Shown: positions 12,514 to 29,400, numbered from the stretch's first letter. The stretch: DNA of 64,000 bases from Halichondria panicea (GCF_963675165.1 NC_087385.1:144501-208500), one strand, 5' to 3'. Made by a program: numbers and translations. The notes: generated from the letters alone by a model not told the origin.

Positions 12514-15226
12514 CTATAGTTGAGTTGATTCAATGGACATCTCAGTGTTGAGTAGGTCCATCGTGAACTGTGTCACATGACCTACAAACACAGAGAGAGT
12601 TGATGAATGATAGAGTACAATAGCAACGCCCACTCACGACTGAGAGTGTTGAGGTGTTTCTTCCAGGGAGTGTTGGGGATCATAATAGGATAGACTACCA
12701 GTCCAGAGAGGAGGAGGGCAAAGGCCGTGAGACATGGGAGGGGCTCTTGTAGGACAGGGAACACCACCAGGAACACACTCACTAGCACACACGACACTGC
12801 CACAGGCACTATGAACCACGCCTACACAGGAGGAGGGGTACAATCGATTATTAACTTGTATTGAGAGAACAGCATCAACAATAAAGACATACACAACACA
12901 GCACACAACCATAATCATAGGTAATGAGAGACGACACTGCTAAATAGCTAGCTTATAGGGACATCTCCACATTTACCACTACCTCGGGTCCTATCGCGAG
13001 AAATAGGCTAGAATATGGTAAAGGAATGTTGAGAATACTAGAGCCGGCTCTGTAACTAAAGTTCTAATGATATAATTTCAAAGATTTCCTGATTTTCTGA
13101 AAGCTTAAATTATTTGCCAATTTGACCATGCCCATGGTCCAAGGCCGAAAAATGACAAATTATGGTCCCGACAAAATCTTGGATTGAAACACATCATGTG
13201 AAAGGTATCTTTCTAAGCTTTCAGAAAATCATATTAATTTTCACATGGGACCAACGGAACTAAAGTTATGGTTGTTTCAAAGATATTTTATAATTATAGG
13301 TACGACTTGAGTCGGCTTGTAGAGCTACATTCACCACTTTCTCGGGTCTTATTGCTAGAATATTGACTATATCTAAAATCTTCCCACAACTTCATAGACT
13401 AATCTACACAGCAAGTAGACAGTACAGTAACTCTATAATATAGTGCTACACTGTGTACACAGGAGAAGGGACACTGACTCACCTTGAAGGGTCTTGGAGC
13501 TTCTTTATGAGTCACTCTCAATATCAGTAGAGCACTGAACACAAAGGCATAGATGATGAAAGCCACAACATTATAGCCGTCCAGTAGAAATGACAAATCT
13601 CCAATCATGATAGCCACAAATGCCAGCATCACCTGCAAAAATAGTGAAATCATAATCATATACTGAATGCCTTACCATGAGCATGATGGCAGGAACGGGT
13701 GTCTTGAAGGATCTGTGTAGTCCACTGAGAGCCTGAGGGAATAGGCCGTCCCTAGCGGACACAAACATTAGTCTAGAGCCAGCAAACATGGTGGCCATAA
13801 CTGATCCAACAGTGGACAGAGCCACCATCAATGGGATGATCACCAGACCAGCCCTGCCCAGAGTCTGATAAGCAAATGTCTGTGAGAGGAGGTCAAGAAG
13901 TGTGATTAGGACAAGGGCAAGAGGTTACCAAGGCGATGGTATCCGTGGCCAGTATCTGACAATAACTGAGCACTCCAAAGTAGGCGATATTGACAAGGAG
14001 ATAGCAGACTGCAACCATGGGAACAGCAATCAACAGAGCGCGGGGGAGGGTCCTAAAGGGGACGGGGATATTAAAATACGAAAAAGTATATCAAAAACTT
14101 ACTTTTCAACATTTTTTGTCTCTTCAATAGCGTAGTTCATTATGCTCCTGTGAAGGAATTGCTAGGAGGGCAACTAACTGTAGATACATCCACTTACCAC
14201 CCATCATAAGCATAAGCCACTCCGTACAGGCCTAGGGCAACAGAGGTCACGGTGGGTTCGTTACCTTCGTGGGGGGTGAAGGGAGTTTGAGCGTCCAATG
14301 AGAATCCGTTAATAATAATATAGACAGTCCCCACGACTACTATGACGAGTAATGACAGAACCTTGAGAGCTGTCAGAATGGTCATCACTCTTGCTAGTAG
14401 CTTCACGCTGAATACATTGAGGAGGGCCACCATCACTGTGTGTGTGTAGGGTGTGTGGAGTGTATGGTGGGCGTGTGTGTGTGTGTGTGGTGGCCATGGG
14501 TGGTGGGGTGTATGTGTGTGTGTATGTGTGGGGGGTGTGGGGGCGTGTGTGGGGTGTGTATGTGGTGGGTGGTGTGTGTGGTGTGTGTGTGTGCATTGAT
14601 AACTCACACAGTCCTGCCAGTGCCAGTGTAGTCACTACAGCTTTAGGTGGGTCGCAGTCTATATAAAATGGCCGTGACAGGTATTGAGCAAACGAGAGCA
14701 ACGATATGGATATACTAAGACTCCTAATAACCAGCACACCAGACCAAGCGTACAGGAACCCTAACACAGCTCCTAGGGTCTTGACAAATCTGTTCCTGTT
14801 GTTGAAAGAATAGGCTGTTCGTAAGATGGGGTATTCCCCTCCACTCTTCCGAACCACCACCCCCAACTCAATGTAACACAGACCCCCGGCCAACGCTATG
14901 AGACCACCAATCACCCAGGCAACCAGCGTCAAACCAAACGAACCGGTGTTGACAAATATGTTCCGTGGGGTGATGAAAATTCCAGAGCCGATGATATTTC
15001 CAGCAATAAATCCAACTCCACTGAGAACAGTAAACTCTTTCTTGAGCTTGGGTTCATTGTCTCCATGGCTCTGCTTTGAGGGACAAGCCAGTAGTTGCTT
15101 GAGCTTGGTTGAGAGTGTGTGGCTGGATGGTGGGTGGGCAGTAAGGCTGTCTACTGGTAATGGTGGTGTAGGGGCCTCCCCTTCAAGCACTGGGCTGACC
15201 AACTCCTTCTCGCCATCTGAGGACAT
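12514..15226 (-). CDS. SLC7-type amino-acid transporter light chain, copy 2
   Basis: Same family and intron plan as copy 1. Exons 15226-14608, 14435-14198, 14147-14103, 14052-13929, 13879-13676, 13632-13483, 12821-12638 and 12581-12514 give 543 aa. The extra length is a longer cytoplasmic N terminus (~60 residues, Ser/Pro-rich). TM1 holds GNIIGSGIFIT; the loop after TM3 keeps the heavy-chain cysteine (FYIDCDPP), unlike copy 1. The C-terminal tail RHVTQFTMDLLNTEM resembles the light-chain helix that follows TM12. Intron 1 carries a GT-rich tract and intron 6 (12822-13482) a dispersed repeat. Head-to-head with the C5orf22 homologue; start codons 140 bp apart. Confidence 0.93.
13010..13380. repeat. 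Dispersed repeat, family R1
   Basis: Intronic segment with GGTCCAAGGCCGAAAAATG and phrases such as 'taaagttatg..gtt.caaag' and 'agctttcagaaaatc'. Related sequence recurs at about 41515-41715, 46965-47225 (inverted) and 51290-51560. Confidence 0.6.
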
Positions 15227-20112
<4,886 letters not shown>

Positions 20113-20244
20113 AAAATGTAAAAAAAGAATTTCAAGTCACTTGAGTTGAGGGGGCGGGTCATGCCCATGGAGCTAGTCAATGCATGCTTAGCCTCCTTCA
20201 CCGGCCTGAGTGAAGTGCGGCCTGGGATCGAGGCTAATGCATGC

Positions 20245-20250
20245 TATAAA
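20245..20250 (+). promoter_or_regulatory. TATA box of carbonic anhydrase 1
   Basis: TATAAA 57 bases before the ATG at 20307. Its paralogue at 23041 has a TATA box at a similar distance, which supports it. Confidence 0.6.
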
Positions 20251-20306
20251 TCACCTACTGGGCAGTGGATTTCCCAAACCGAGCTAGTAGTAATCTTCTG
20301 AGCAGA

Positions 20307-21350
20307 ATGTCAGCGCCTCTGTTTGCCTTTGTGTGTTGCCTGGTAGTAGGAGTTGCCCTCGGAGCTGGAACTGAGGAATCCTTCAACTATAGAGAGCAGT
20401 CGCTGTGGGGTGGTATCTGCAACACAGGGCAGAGTAGGTCTACTGTGAGACTGGCTATAGCTATTCTCCTTGTTATTATATAATTGTTGAGCTATAGTTT
20501 TTACTAGTAAGTTTCCAGCTAGCTAGTCTAATCGTATACTAGAGATTCAATGTGCTGTGTAATGAACTTGTTCCTCTTTGCAGCTCGCCAATCTCCCATC
20601 AACATCATCACGGCAGATGTGGTCCAGAACCCAAACCTGTCAGCCTTTGAGTTAAGTGAGTCTTGGACACAAGCCACTGCTAGTGGGACCTTTAGTAACC
20701 TTGGACACAATGTGCAGTTCACACTTGCTGCCAACAGCCCGGCCATCACCACAACGTTTCCTGTTGGAGAATATAAGTTCCTTCAAATGCACATGCATTG
20801 GGGCAACAGAACTGGGACTGGATCCGAGCATCGATTTGATGGAGAGCAAACTGAAGTGGAGATTCATTTTGTGCACAAACGAATGACACAAGAGGGAACA
20901 ACCAGTGAGAATGGGCTGGGAGTGATTGGGGTGTACGCTGAAGTGAGTGAGACACCTGTGTCTGGATTTTGGGCCACTTTAAATGCCAGTCGAGTGCAGA
21001 ATTCTGGTGACGAAATCAATATCACAGACTTTATGCTTTCCAGTATGCTTCCCACCAATGTAAACACCACTGACTACTATCACTACGCGGGTGGTCTCAC
21101 CACTCCTAACTGCACTGAAACAGTCCAATTCTTCCTACTGAGACAGAGGATTCCAGTACCTGCAGCTTACCTCACCTATCTTCGCTCCACCACAGATGAT
21201 GCCGGAGAACCGCTGGACTTCAACTACAGAGATCTCCAAGGTATCAACGGTCGTATTGTGGAGATACCTGGATCAAGCACAATGGTCAGCGCTTCTCTGA
21301 TGCTAGTGGCTGCAGTGGCTCTCCTCGCAGTGACTGGAATTAGTTATTAG
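20307..21350 (+). CDS. Alpha-carbonic anhydrase 1, secretory, membrane-anchored
   Basis: Interconverts CO2 and bicarbonate outside the cell. Exons 20307-20433 and 20584-21350 give 297 aa. Signal peptide at residues 1-20 (hydrophobic FAFVCCLVVGVALGA). Catalytic domain ~25-270: RQSPINI, zinc histidines in MHMHWG and EIHFVH, proton-shuttle His64 equivalent in GHNVQF, GSEHRFDGEQ, and Thr199-Thr200 in LTTPNC. The last ~25 residues are a hydrophobic tail after Ser-rich sequence, fitting a GPI-anchor signal or single membrane helix. N-glycosylation sequons are present. First of three tandem copies, closest to copy 2 in sequence and promoter. Confidence 0.95.
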
Positions 21351-22615
21351 TATATTAAAGAGTGTGATCTGTAGTGTAGATCTAGTATTTTAGTTTTTTG
21401 TTGCTATTTGCCGTTGAAAGTTTCAATTGCGTGGGAGGCTCGATTAGCATGCGCAGCAGAAGTGGTTTGACCGAATTTATGCTAGGGGACCGACCGAACA
21501 ACATCATCATACTCATGAATTATTGGCCTTTACCAAAAGAAGGGCTGGCTGAAGAGGGATGCGGGGGCAATAATGTTTTTACGAGTTGACCCCCCCCAAA
21601 TACCAGAGTTTGTGTGTGTGCACGGTGTGTGAGAGAGTGAGGCATTCTCATCTGAGGCAAGCTCTCATTGCAACAAAATCATTATATAGGCCTAGTAGTC
21701 TTGGGACCAGATATAATATCTTGGGGGGAAAAATCAAGTAGCATATCTGTGTGTGCTCTAGCGCAACTTGAAATTTGGCCTTTTATTCCTCCTTGACCCT
21801 CCTCCCTCCAAGAAAAGGTCTGGCCCCCAGACTATGTAAGAATAACTTGATTATCATAATACACCCTACCCTGTTTTTACAAGACCTCCCACATGCATGC
21901 ACTCATTCAATATATAATTTTCAACCCACTGAAAGACTTTCAGTGGGTTGAAAATTATATAAGTGGTGAACATAGTGGACTTGACCTACATGGTCTACTC
22001 ACCACAAGTAGTGGGATGATTGGACTGGACATATCAAGTTGAGAAGGTATTACCTTTTCTCTTTGATTATTGCGGCTTGTTAAGTTCACTTAGTCTCATA
22101 TAACACCATAGCTTCCATTAATGCACATCCCACTAATGGCGTGTAAGGAAAGCTGATGAGATAAAAGGAGTCTTCTGTGCATGAGAGCACTGATATTGAT
22201 AGAATAATTATGTGGGTGCGTAGAGACAGTAATTCCCATTCCTGGTTACTATGCCGAGCACTGCATGTGCATGGCCCTGAGCAATGGGGCAGCTGTCTGA
22301 CACCTAGAGAGCTGTGTATAATTATAGGTGGAGGGTGGGAGTACAATGAAATGTATTTGAGCAAGAGTAGATTTGAGTAGTGGAATGTGCATGCTGTGTT
22401 TGGTGTATTTGTTTTAGTTGGGAAGGAAACTGATATGGGGTCGCAATGTGTCTATGTTTGTTGTGATTTAGAGGGAAGATATAAGATTTAAGGCGGAACC
22501 TTGCTCTAGTAGTGTTAGGAAGCTTCCCTCTGACCTCATGCATGCATGGATAAAGGATGGGTGGCGTGTTGTGGTGGGTCTAGCGCTATAAGAGCTTTCC
22601 TCTCCCCTCTCTCCA
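21351..22615. other. Intergenic stretch with duplication relics
   Basis: Contains, at 21405-21487, a decayed copy of the promoter and 5' end of carbonic anhydrase 3 (compare 24185-24268: shared 'gttgaaagttt.aattgcgtggga', GCATGCGCA, TTTATGCTAG). A perfect palindrome lies at 21911-21961. Around 22100-22150 there is faint similarity to C5orf22 intron 5 (CATAGCTTCCA, CCCACTAATGGC). No intact gene seen. Confidence 0.65.
21911..21961. repeat. 51-bp palindrome (25-bp arms, 1-base loop)
   Basis: Arms are TATATAATTTTCAACCCACT plus GAAAG on the left and the exact inverse on the right, around a central A. Confidence 0.9.
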
Positions 22616-22939
22616 GATCCCAACATATACTTATGGTGTGTTAATTAAGTTGATTGCTTGTGCTGGGTCACCTGCCCTCGTCACCATAGCAAGGTAACAT
22701 TGTATTCTTTAATTTCTTGTTGGAAAATCTCATGCCATTTACAAGATGTAACACATGCCTGTATATTTAGTGCATGCTGCTTCCTGCACATGCATACTGA
22801 ATAATTATTATATTGCTCTCTGCAGGTCCTCTGTGGACCACTACACTCCTGCCCATCAGGTGGACCCTATACAAGAGCAACTGATCACCTCTCTACAGAC
22901 ACTGTGTGCTGGACATAAACTGAACATTATCTGCAATTA
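22616..22939 (+). pseudogene. Truncated relic of C5orf22 exons 7-8
   Basis: Exon 7 relic (22616-22695) keeps its acceptor and the stretch GCTTGTGCTGGGTCACCTGC with its GTAACA donor but has lost about 80 internal bases. Exon 8 relic starts at 22827 after CTGCAG and encodes SSVDHYTPAHQVDPIQEQL, then stops early at a TAA (22937-22939), where the parent reads on through a TAT codon. No upstream exons accompany it. It sits just before carbonic anhydrase 2, in the same relation as the real C5orf22 3' end to carbonic anhydrase 1. Confidence 0.9.
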
Positions 22940-23040
22940 ATTTATTTGGACCAACTAATATGCAATATTTGTACTAGTCATGGTCATAATTTATAAGAAT
23001 TTATTATTAGCAAGTGAGGGGGCGGATATGGTGGTATGCC

Positions 23041-23047
23041 TATAAAA
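23041..23047 (+). promoter_or_regulatory. TATA box of carbonic anhydrase 2
   Basis: TATAAAA 74 bases before the ATG at 23115. Confidence 0.6.
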
Positions 23048-23114
23048 ACCAAGTACATAAGTACACTAATTTCTCATATCCACAACCTGAGCCAGTGGTA
23101 ATCTTCTGAGCAGA

Positions 23115-24071
23115 ATGTCAGTGTCTCTGTTTGCTTTTGTGTGTTGCCTGGTAGCAGGAGTTGCCCTGGGAGCACATTCGAATGGAATTGACTACAATCA
23201 TCAGGAATTGTGGGGTGGTGTCTGCGTTACAGGGAACAAAGGTGAGATAATGATATGCTCATGTCGACTATTCTTGCATAAGTGCTAAGTTAGTTTGCTA
23301 AGTTAGTATTACACTGCAGATATAATTATAGTCTAATGAATGTTTGCAGGTCACCAATCTCCCATCAACGTCATCACGGCAAATGTGGTTCAGAACCCAC
23401 GCCTGGCAGCCATTAAGTTCAGTAACAATTGGAAACTGGCCTCAGCTCATGGGTACTTCAATAACACTGGACACAATGTGCAGTTTACCCTGGACTCCAG
23501 TAGCCCGACTGTCACCACAACCTTTTCCAATGGACAATATCAGCTTAAACAAATGCACATGCACTGGGGTAAAACAACTGGGACTGGATCCGAGCATCGA
23601 TTTGATGGAGACCAAACTGAAGTGGAGATTCATTTTGTGCACACACGCATGACAACAGCGGGAACAACCAGCCAGAATGGATTTGCCGTGATTGCTGTAT
23701 TTGCAGAAGTTAGTAGAGCTAGTGTGTCTGGATTCTGGGCCAAATTGGACCCCAGCCGAGTGCCGCATGCTAATAAGGATGGCTTCAAAGTTTCCAACTT
23801 CAAGCTTTCCGATGTACTTCCTTCACATCTAAACAATTATGACTACTATCACTATGATGGCAGTTTGACCACTCCTGAATGCACTGAAGCCGTCCAATGG
23901 TACTTAATAGGAGAGCGAATTAAAGTGCCTGCAGCTTACCTCACCTCTCTTCGCTCCATCAAAGATGATGCCGGGAAAGTGCTGGACGCTAACTACAGAC
24001 AAATCCAAGCCCTCAATAGTCGTAAGGTGGATACCCCTGCAATATGCGGGAAATCTCTGTCCAAGTGCTAG
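23115..24071 (+). CDS. Alpha-carbonic anhydrase 2, secreted, no C-terminal anchor
   Basis: Exons 23115-23241 and 23350-24071 give 282 aa. Signal peptide 1-20 nearly equals copy 1. The active site is complete: GHNVQF (His64), MHMHWG, EIHFVH, and LTTPEC. The C terminus ends KSLSKC after the catalytic domain, whereas copies 1 and 3 continue into a hydrophobic anchor. Bases after the stop (TTAGTGGCCGCAGTGACTGG) still resemble the anchor codons of copy 1, so the tail was lost by a frame change. Predicted soluble secreted enzyme. Arose by segmental duplication (see the relic at 22616-22939). Confidence 0.93.
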
Positions 24072-24266
24072 GCACTTAGTGGCCGCAGTGACTGGGTTTA
24101 GTTTTAGTTATTAGTGAACTATAGATCTAGCTAGCATTCCTTTACGCTTATTTAGTAGCTCATGGAGAACATTGACATTAAATTTTGGTTGAAAGTTTGA
24201 ATTGCGTGGGATGCTTATAATAAGCGCATGCGCAACATAAATTCAGACCAGATTTATGCTAGAGGA
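24072..24266 (+). promoter_or_regulatory. Promoter region of carbonic anhydrase 3
   Basis: Gap of 195 bp before the copy 3 ATG. Bases 24185-24268 are duplicated in decayed form at 21405-21487, which marks the boundary of the segmental duplication. No TATA box at the usual spot; GCGCATGCGC lies at about 24222. Confidence 0.5.
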
Positions 24267-26179
24267 ATGAAGACACTACTGGTGGCTCTCTGCCTCGCGG
24301 CGCTGCTGCAAACCTCACTGGCTGCCGATGGCTCTTTCAACTACAACGACCAGTCTCAATGGGGGGGAGTCTGCACCACTGGAGGTAACTAACTAGACCT
24401 ACTACCAGTCCACACATAAAAGATCTATATAGTACCTGCTGTGTATATCTATAGCTAGCTCTCTCTGTGTATATCTATAGCTAGCTCTCTATAGATATAG
24501 TACCTGCTATGTATCTAGCTAGCTCTCTATAGATATAGTACCTGCTGTGTATCTAGCTAGCTCTCTATAGATATAGTACCTGCTGTGTATCTAGCTAGCT
24601 CTCTATAGATATAGTACCTGCTGTGTATCTAGCTAGCTCTCTATAGATATAGTACCTGCTGTGTATCTAGCTAGCTCTCTATAGATATAGTACCTGCTGT
24701 GTATCTAGCTAGCTCTCTATAGATATAGTACCTGCTGTGTATCTAGCTAGCTCTCTATAGATATAGTACCTGCTGTGTATCTAGCTAGCTCTCTATAGAT
24801 ATAGTACCTGCTATGTATCTAGCTAGCTCTCTATAGATATAGTACCTGCTATGTATCTAGCTAGCTCTCTATAGATATAGTACCTGCTATGTATCTAGCT
24901 AGCTCTCTATAGATATAGTACCTGCTGTGTATCTAGCTAGCTCTCTATAGATATAGTACCTGCTATGTATCTAGCTAGCTCTCTATAGATATAGTACCTG
25001 CTGTGTATCTAGCTAGCTCTCTATAGATATAGTACCTGCTGTGTATCTAGCTAGCTCTCTATAGATATAGTACCTGCTATGTATCTAGCTAGCTCTCTAT
25101 AGATATAGTACCTGCTGTGTATCTAGCTAGCTCTCTATAGATATAGTACCTGCTGTGTATCTAGCTAGCTCTCTATAGATATAGTACCTGCTGTGTATCT
25201 AGCTAGCTCTCTATAGAGTTGACAAGTATAGAATGTTTATTCATTGGTTACAGTGTAAAGTTTAATGCATACACAGACAGTGACCTTAAAAATTCATAGC
25301 TAGCGAATGTCCTTCGTTTCCTGCCATTGAATATGATTCAACGTGCATGCATCAGCTATACATGTAGCTACCCATTGTATTGACACAACTTCCATTATAC
25401 ACATTGTTCATGACTGTATATAGTTTACTCTTGCAGAGCGCCAGTCCCCCATCAACATCATGACAGCAGACGTGGCTCAGAGCTCTAGCCTTACTCCACT
25501 AGATTTCAGCAACAGTTGGGAAGAGACCACTTCCAATGGCATCTTTACAAACATTGGACGAACTGTTAAATTCTTAGTCGATTCTACTAGCCCCAATGTT
25601 ACCACGAGAATGCCAGTAGGTATCTACAAGTTTCTGCAGGTCCACTTCCACTGGGGGAACAGAAGTGGTGTGGGGTCAGAGCATCGGATCAACGGGCAAC
25701 AGTCAGAGCTTGAGGTGCACTTTGTTCACTCTCGCTATGGAAACCCTAATGCCCTAGCTGTAGTCAGTGTACTTGCTGATACAAACACTCGCCCCATCTC
25801 TGGAGTATGGGCTACTCTAAACGCTAGTCGAGTTGCTAACTTCAGTGACAACTTTACAGTGTACGGGCTCAACCTAAGCAGTCTCCTACCAACCAACAGA
25901 GATTATTATTACTATGAGGGCAGTCTCACTACACCACTCTGTGATGAAACTGTACAATGGTTTGTGCTCAAGAATCAGATAACTGTCCCTGCTGCATACC
26001 TGGAGGTCCTACGCTCTGTCAGGGATATCACTGGTGGTGTGCAAGACTATAACTACAGACAAGTACAACCCCTAGGGGGGCGTATTGTGCAGACTCTTGG
26101 ATCCAGTGCAGCTACTATTAGCAGCTCCTCATATTTGATGGCTCTAGCCCTGCTGACCATACTAGCCATGGCTGTGTGA
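24267..26179 (+). CDS. Alpha-carbonic anhydrase 3, membrane-anchored, Arg at the His64 site
   Basis: Exons 24267-24384 and 25437-26179 give 286 aa. Signal peptide MKTLLVALCLAALLQTSLA. Zinc histidines are kept in VHFHWG and EVHFVH, and LTTPLC keeps the Thr199 site. The position of the proton-shuttle His64 reads GRTVKF, arginine, against GHNVQF in copies 1 and 2; slow proton transfer is therefore expected, as in human CA III, which also lacks His64. The hydrophobic C-terminal tail (YLMALALLTILAMAV) suggests GPI or membrane anchoring. The more diverged paralogue of the three. Its only intron is filled by a 38-bp minisatellite. Confidence 0.94.
24427..25216. repeat. 38-bp minisatellite, about 21 copies
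   Basis: Unit: AGATATAGTACCTGCTGTGT followed by ATCTAGCTAGCTCTCTAT. Copies differ almost only at one base (CTGTGT versus CTATGT). It fills most of the carbonic anhydrase 3 intron. Confidence 0.95.
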
Positions 26180-26423
26180 ACACTAATTGCATTGTGTATG
26201 ACAATTGACTATAATTATGTGTGTACGCTTAAAACTATAGAGAATAGTCTCATGTACATGTATTCATCATTGTGCCCTCAAAATGTAGTTCTAAATTTGC
26301 AAATTTCTGTATAAACACAGAAAGTCCATTAGCATGATTGTAGTATTAAGAGTTGAACTCTTGATAGTAACTATGGTAATAACCACAACTCGTAATTGAA
26401 ACAAAATAACTGAACAACAAATA

Positions 26424-29400
26424 TTAGGTATTGGACTGTTTATTAAGTACTTTCTTGAGCATTTCCTCGATCCTTGACAGAGTCTCTTGTTGGTGTTTCT
26501 GCTGTACCATCACCGTGGCAACATTCTCCTCCAATACTAATAGCCTGGTATGGTATTCTTTAGGTACACTCGTCTTCTCTCTGACAGCAACAGTTTGTTC
26601 ATTGTTCAATGGGTCGTCGAAATCACTCCACATATTCCGTGCAATTCTTGTCAGTTTGTGTACAAAGTTTCTGTTAGGGAAATGCATGTGACTCTCCAGT
26701 AGTAGCATCTTTAAGATTGGTAATGGCAGTCTCTTATCCAGTGCTTGCAGAGCTCGTACCTCAATAGTGCGTTGAGATAAAATGGCCTCTTCCTGTATTC
26801 TAGCAATGTCACCAACGGCCAGTCCAATAAGTAGATTGATTACAACAATAGGCATTATAACGGTGGCCAGTGTTAGGAATAGGAATACCAGTACAGAGAA
26901 TCGCAGTTGTCCCATTAAAGTGAGCAGAGAAAAGTTCCTATAGTCGAGTTCACCGTGCAGAGATGCTAATACAGAGAAGATGGATGTGCCGATGTTAGTG
27001 TACGTGAAGTCAGGTACAGTGGCCAATAGGATGTAGAGAGGGAAGGCAAATGAACATACAATGAGTGAGGTCATCAAGAGTACACCGAATACATTCCGAG
27101 TTACCGTTAGCAACATTGAGACAAATGTACCGACAAAAGTAAACAATTGTAGATTTAGAGTGACAGCAATCCACGCCAGGAATACGGCAAATGCCCCCAC
27201 CTCCCAATACAGTGTGTCCAGCCCCTCCCATGGGATCGTGAATATAAGGGTAAGCAGTAGAGTTAGTCCATGTATCCATACATCACTCTCCGATATGACA
27301 TGCTTCAGTGCATCCAAGCCGAGGACATAGACGTCAATCACCCAGACAAGCAGGTTGAGGAGAGCTAGAGCAATGGTTAGAAATCTCAGCACATTTGAGG
27401 GTACACCGAAACCTTCCGAGGGGTTGTTCATAGTGAGGTTGGTTAGTAGGGGGGTCTGTAGTGGGGCTGGAGTAATCCCAATGAATACTGACAGTAGGAG
27501 AGTGAAGAGGAAGAAAAGAAGGAAACGGAAGATATAATACGGCCGTGCATATCTCCGCCACTTGCAGGATAGGTAGGTGGCAATGACAGGGTGGCGTAGA
27601 TAGCTCTGATGTCGATACTTTATCAGATGAATGAGGACAGCAAATGAGTCCCTTCTGGACACCCCTTGACTAGTCGGCATGGTTACAGTGTTCGTAGTAT
27701 CGTCCTGTGGGGGCGGAGTTGACGAGAGTGTGAGATACTTGAAATGGTATTCCTCCCACCAGTCGTGATGTTGACGGCTGAGGAGGGAGTGGCTTGCACT
27801 GCGATCCAGGACCACTTGGAAGGCTTCAGGAACGTCCTCAATAATTCTCAGAATAGGGTGTGGCAAGTGGGAGGAGCATCCATCGAGACACTCCTCCCAG
27901 CGAGCGTGTTGTAGTATTGCAACAACAGAGTCCGTGTCTTGTTCCTTGAGGACAGTGTCGAAGAAGCTTTCACCAGATTTGTTCAAAGTTACGGTTATTC
28001 CTTTATCAAGGCACATTGTCATGACGTCAGTGTTCTTGCTTCTTGCTGCCAAGTGTAAGGCATTCTCTCCGTCATTGTTGAGTACTGAGTCCCTCGAAGA
28101 TGGCGATGCATTGTAGAGTACAGTAGCAGCTTTGAGATGTCCGTTGAGACAGGCCAACATAAAGGGGGTATCACCATGACTAGATCTGTATTGCATGATA
28201 GCTCCGTGATCAATTAGCTCTTGTAGTGGGGCAACAGAGCCGTTGCAGGCAGCCATATGTAGAGGAGTCATCCCACCAGAGTTTAGACCGTTTAGTAGAT
28301 ATTTGTAGCACGGTAGGGAGAGGATATGCGATAGACTGTTAGTATCTCCAGACTCTGCTGCAGCATGGAGTACATTGTTGCCCTGGGCATCCTTGTAACT
28401 AGAGGGGTCACTATTGGTCATCATTGACATCAGAATTGGAACAGGCAACGTGAACTTGCTTCTCACTGCTAAATGAACTGGAAAGTCTCCTCTGGCATCA
28501 GGTGATGTACATAGTGTGTGGGCATGTTCTGACTTGATTAGCGCCTTAAATATCTCCCCTCTCGAGTATTGCAGGCTGAGGTGAAACGGATTGTAGCCAC
28601 TCTCGTTACAGATGGATGGGTCGGCACCTTTGCCCAGTAGAGCCTCCACTCTCCACACACTGCCATGGGTTACAGCGTTGTGTAGCGGTGTGTTCCCACT
28701 GTTATCCTGACTGTCGATATTAGCTCCATTATCAATGACAAATGAAAACAATTGATCACACACACTCTTGCTACAGCAATGCAGAGGGGTGGCTCCAGCC
28801 GCATCTCGACTGGACATAATCTCAGGCCCGCAATGTTCCACCATGGCTACTACAATATCCATCTTGTCCTGCTGACAGGCCATGTGACAGGGAGGAAGTT
28901 TGTCCCCTCTCAGGATAGTGGGTGAGGCTCCATGCTTGAGGAGAACCTCAACTGATGCTATGCGATTGTATTCCACCGCAGTGTGTAGTGGAGTATTCCA
29001 ACCATCGTCCAATAGATACAGCACGTTAGTACCAGACTGGGTGATCATGAAGTCCAGTGTTCTGTGAGAGCCTCGACTAGCTGCAGTGTGAAGAGGTGTC
29101 TTGCCATGGGCATCTCTGGGGAATAGTTCACTGGCTTCCCGAGTAATTACCGGCCAAATCATTTCAAGGGCTTCTGTTTTGTCTAGATATGCCATTGTGT
29201 GCAGTGGTGTGTATCCGTGTTCTCCTGCCACGTTAAGGTGTACTGGGTGTTTCAAGAATGCAGCTAGTAGGTTGGTAGCATTGTCCCGCTGCAGTAACAG
29301 AGTGAGAGGTGGTTCATGGAGGTTGTTGCAGAGGCTGTCATCAGCCCCTCCCTCTAGTAGCAGGCTCATAGTCTGAGGGGGTCCAGCAGTTCTCATGGCA

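Noticed and set aside
14194-14607. His/Pro/Thr-rich extension of SLC7 copy 2 through intron 1
   Set aside because: CA-repeat intron; splicing 14608 to 14435 restores the transporter sequence in phase.
20528-20955. Antisense ORFs across the carbonic anhydrase exons
   Set aside because: They recur in the same place in CA1 and CA2 only because the sense sequences are paralogous.
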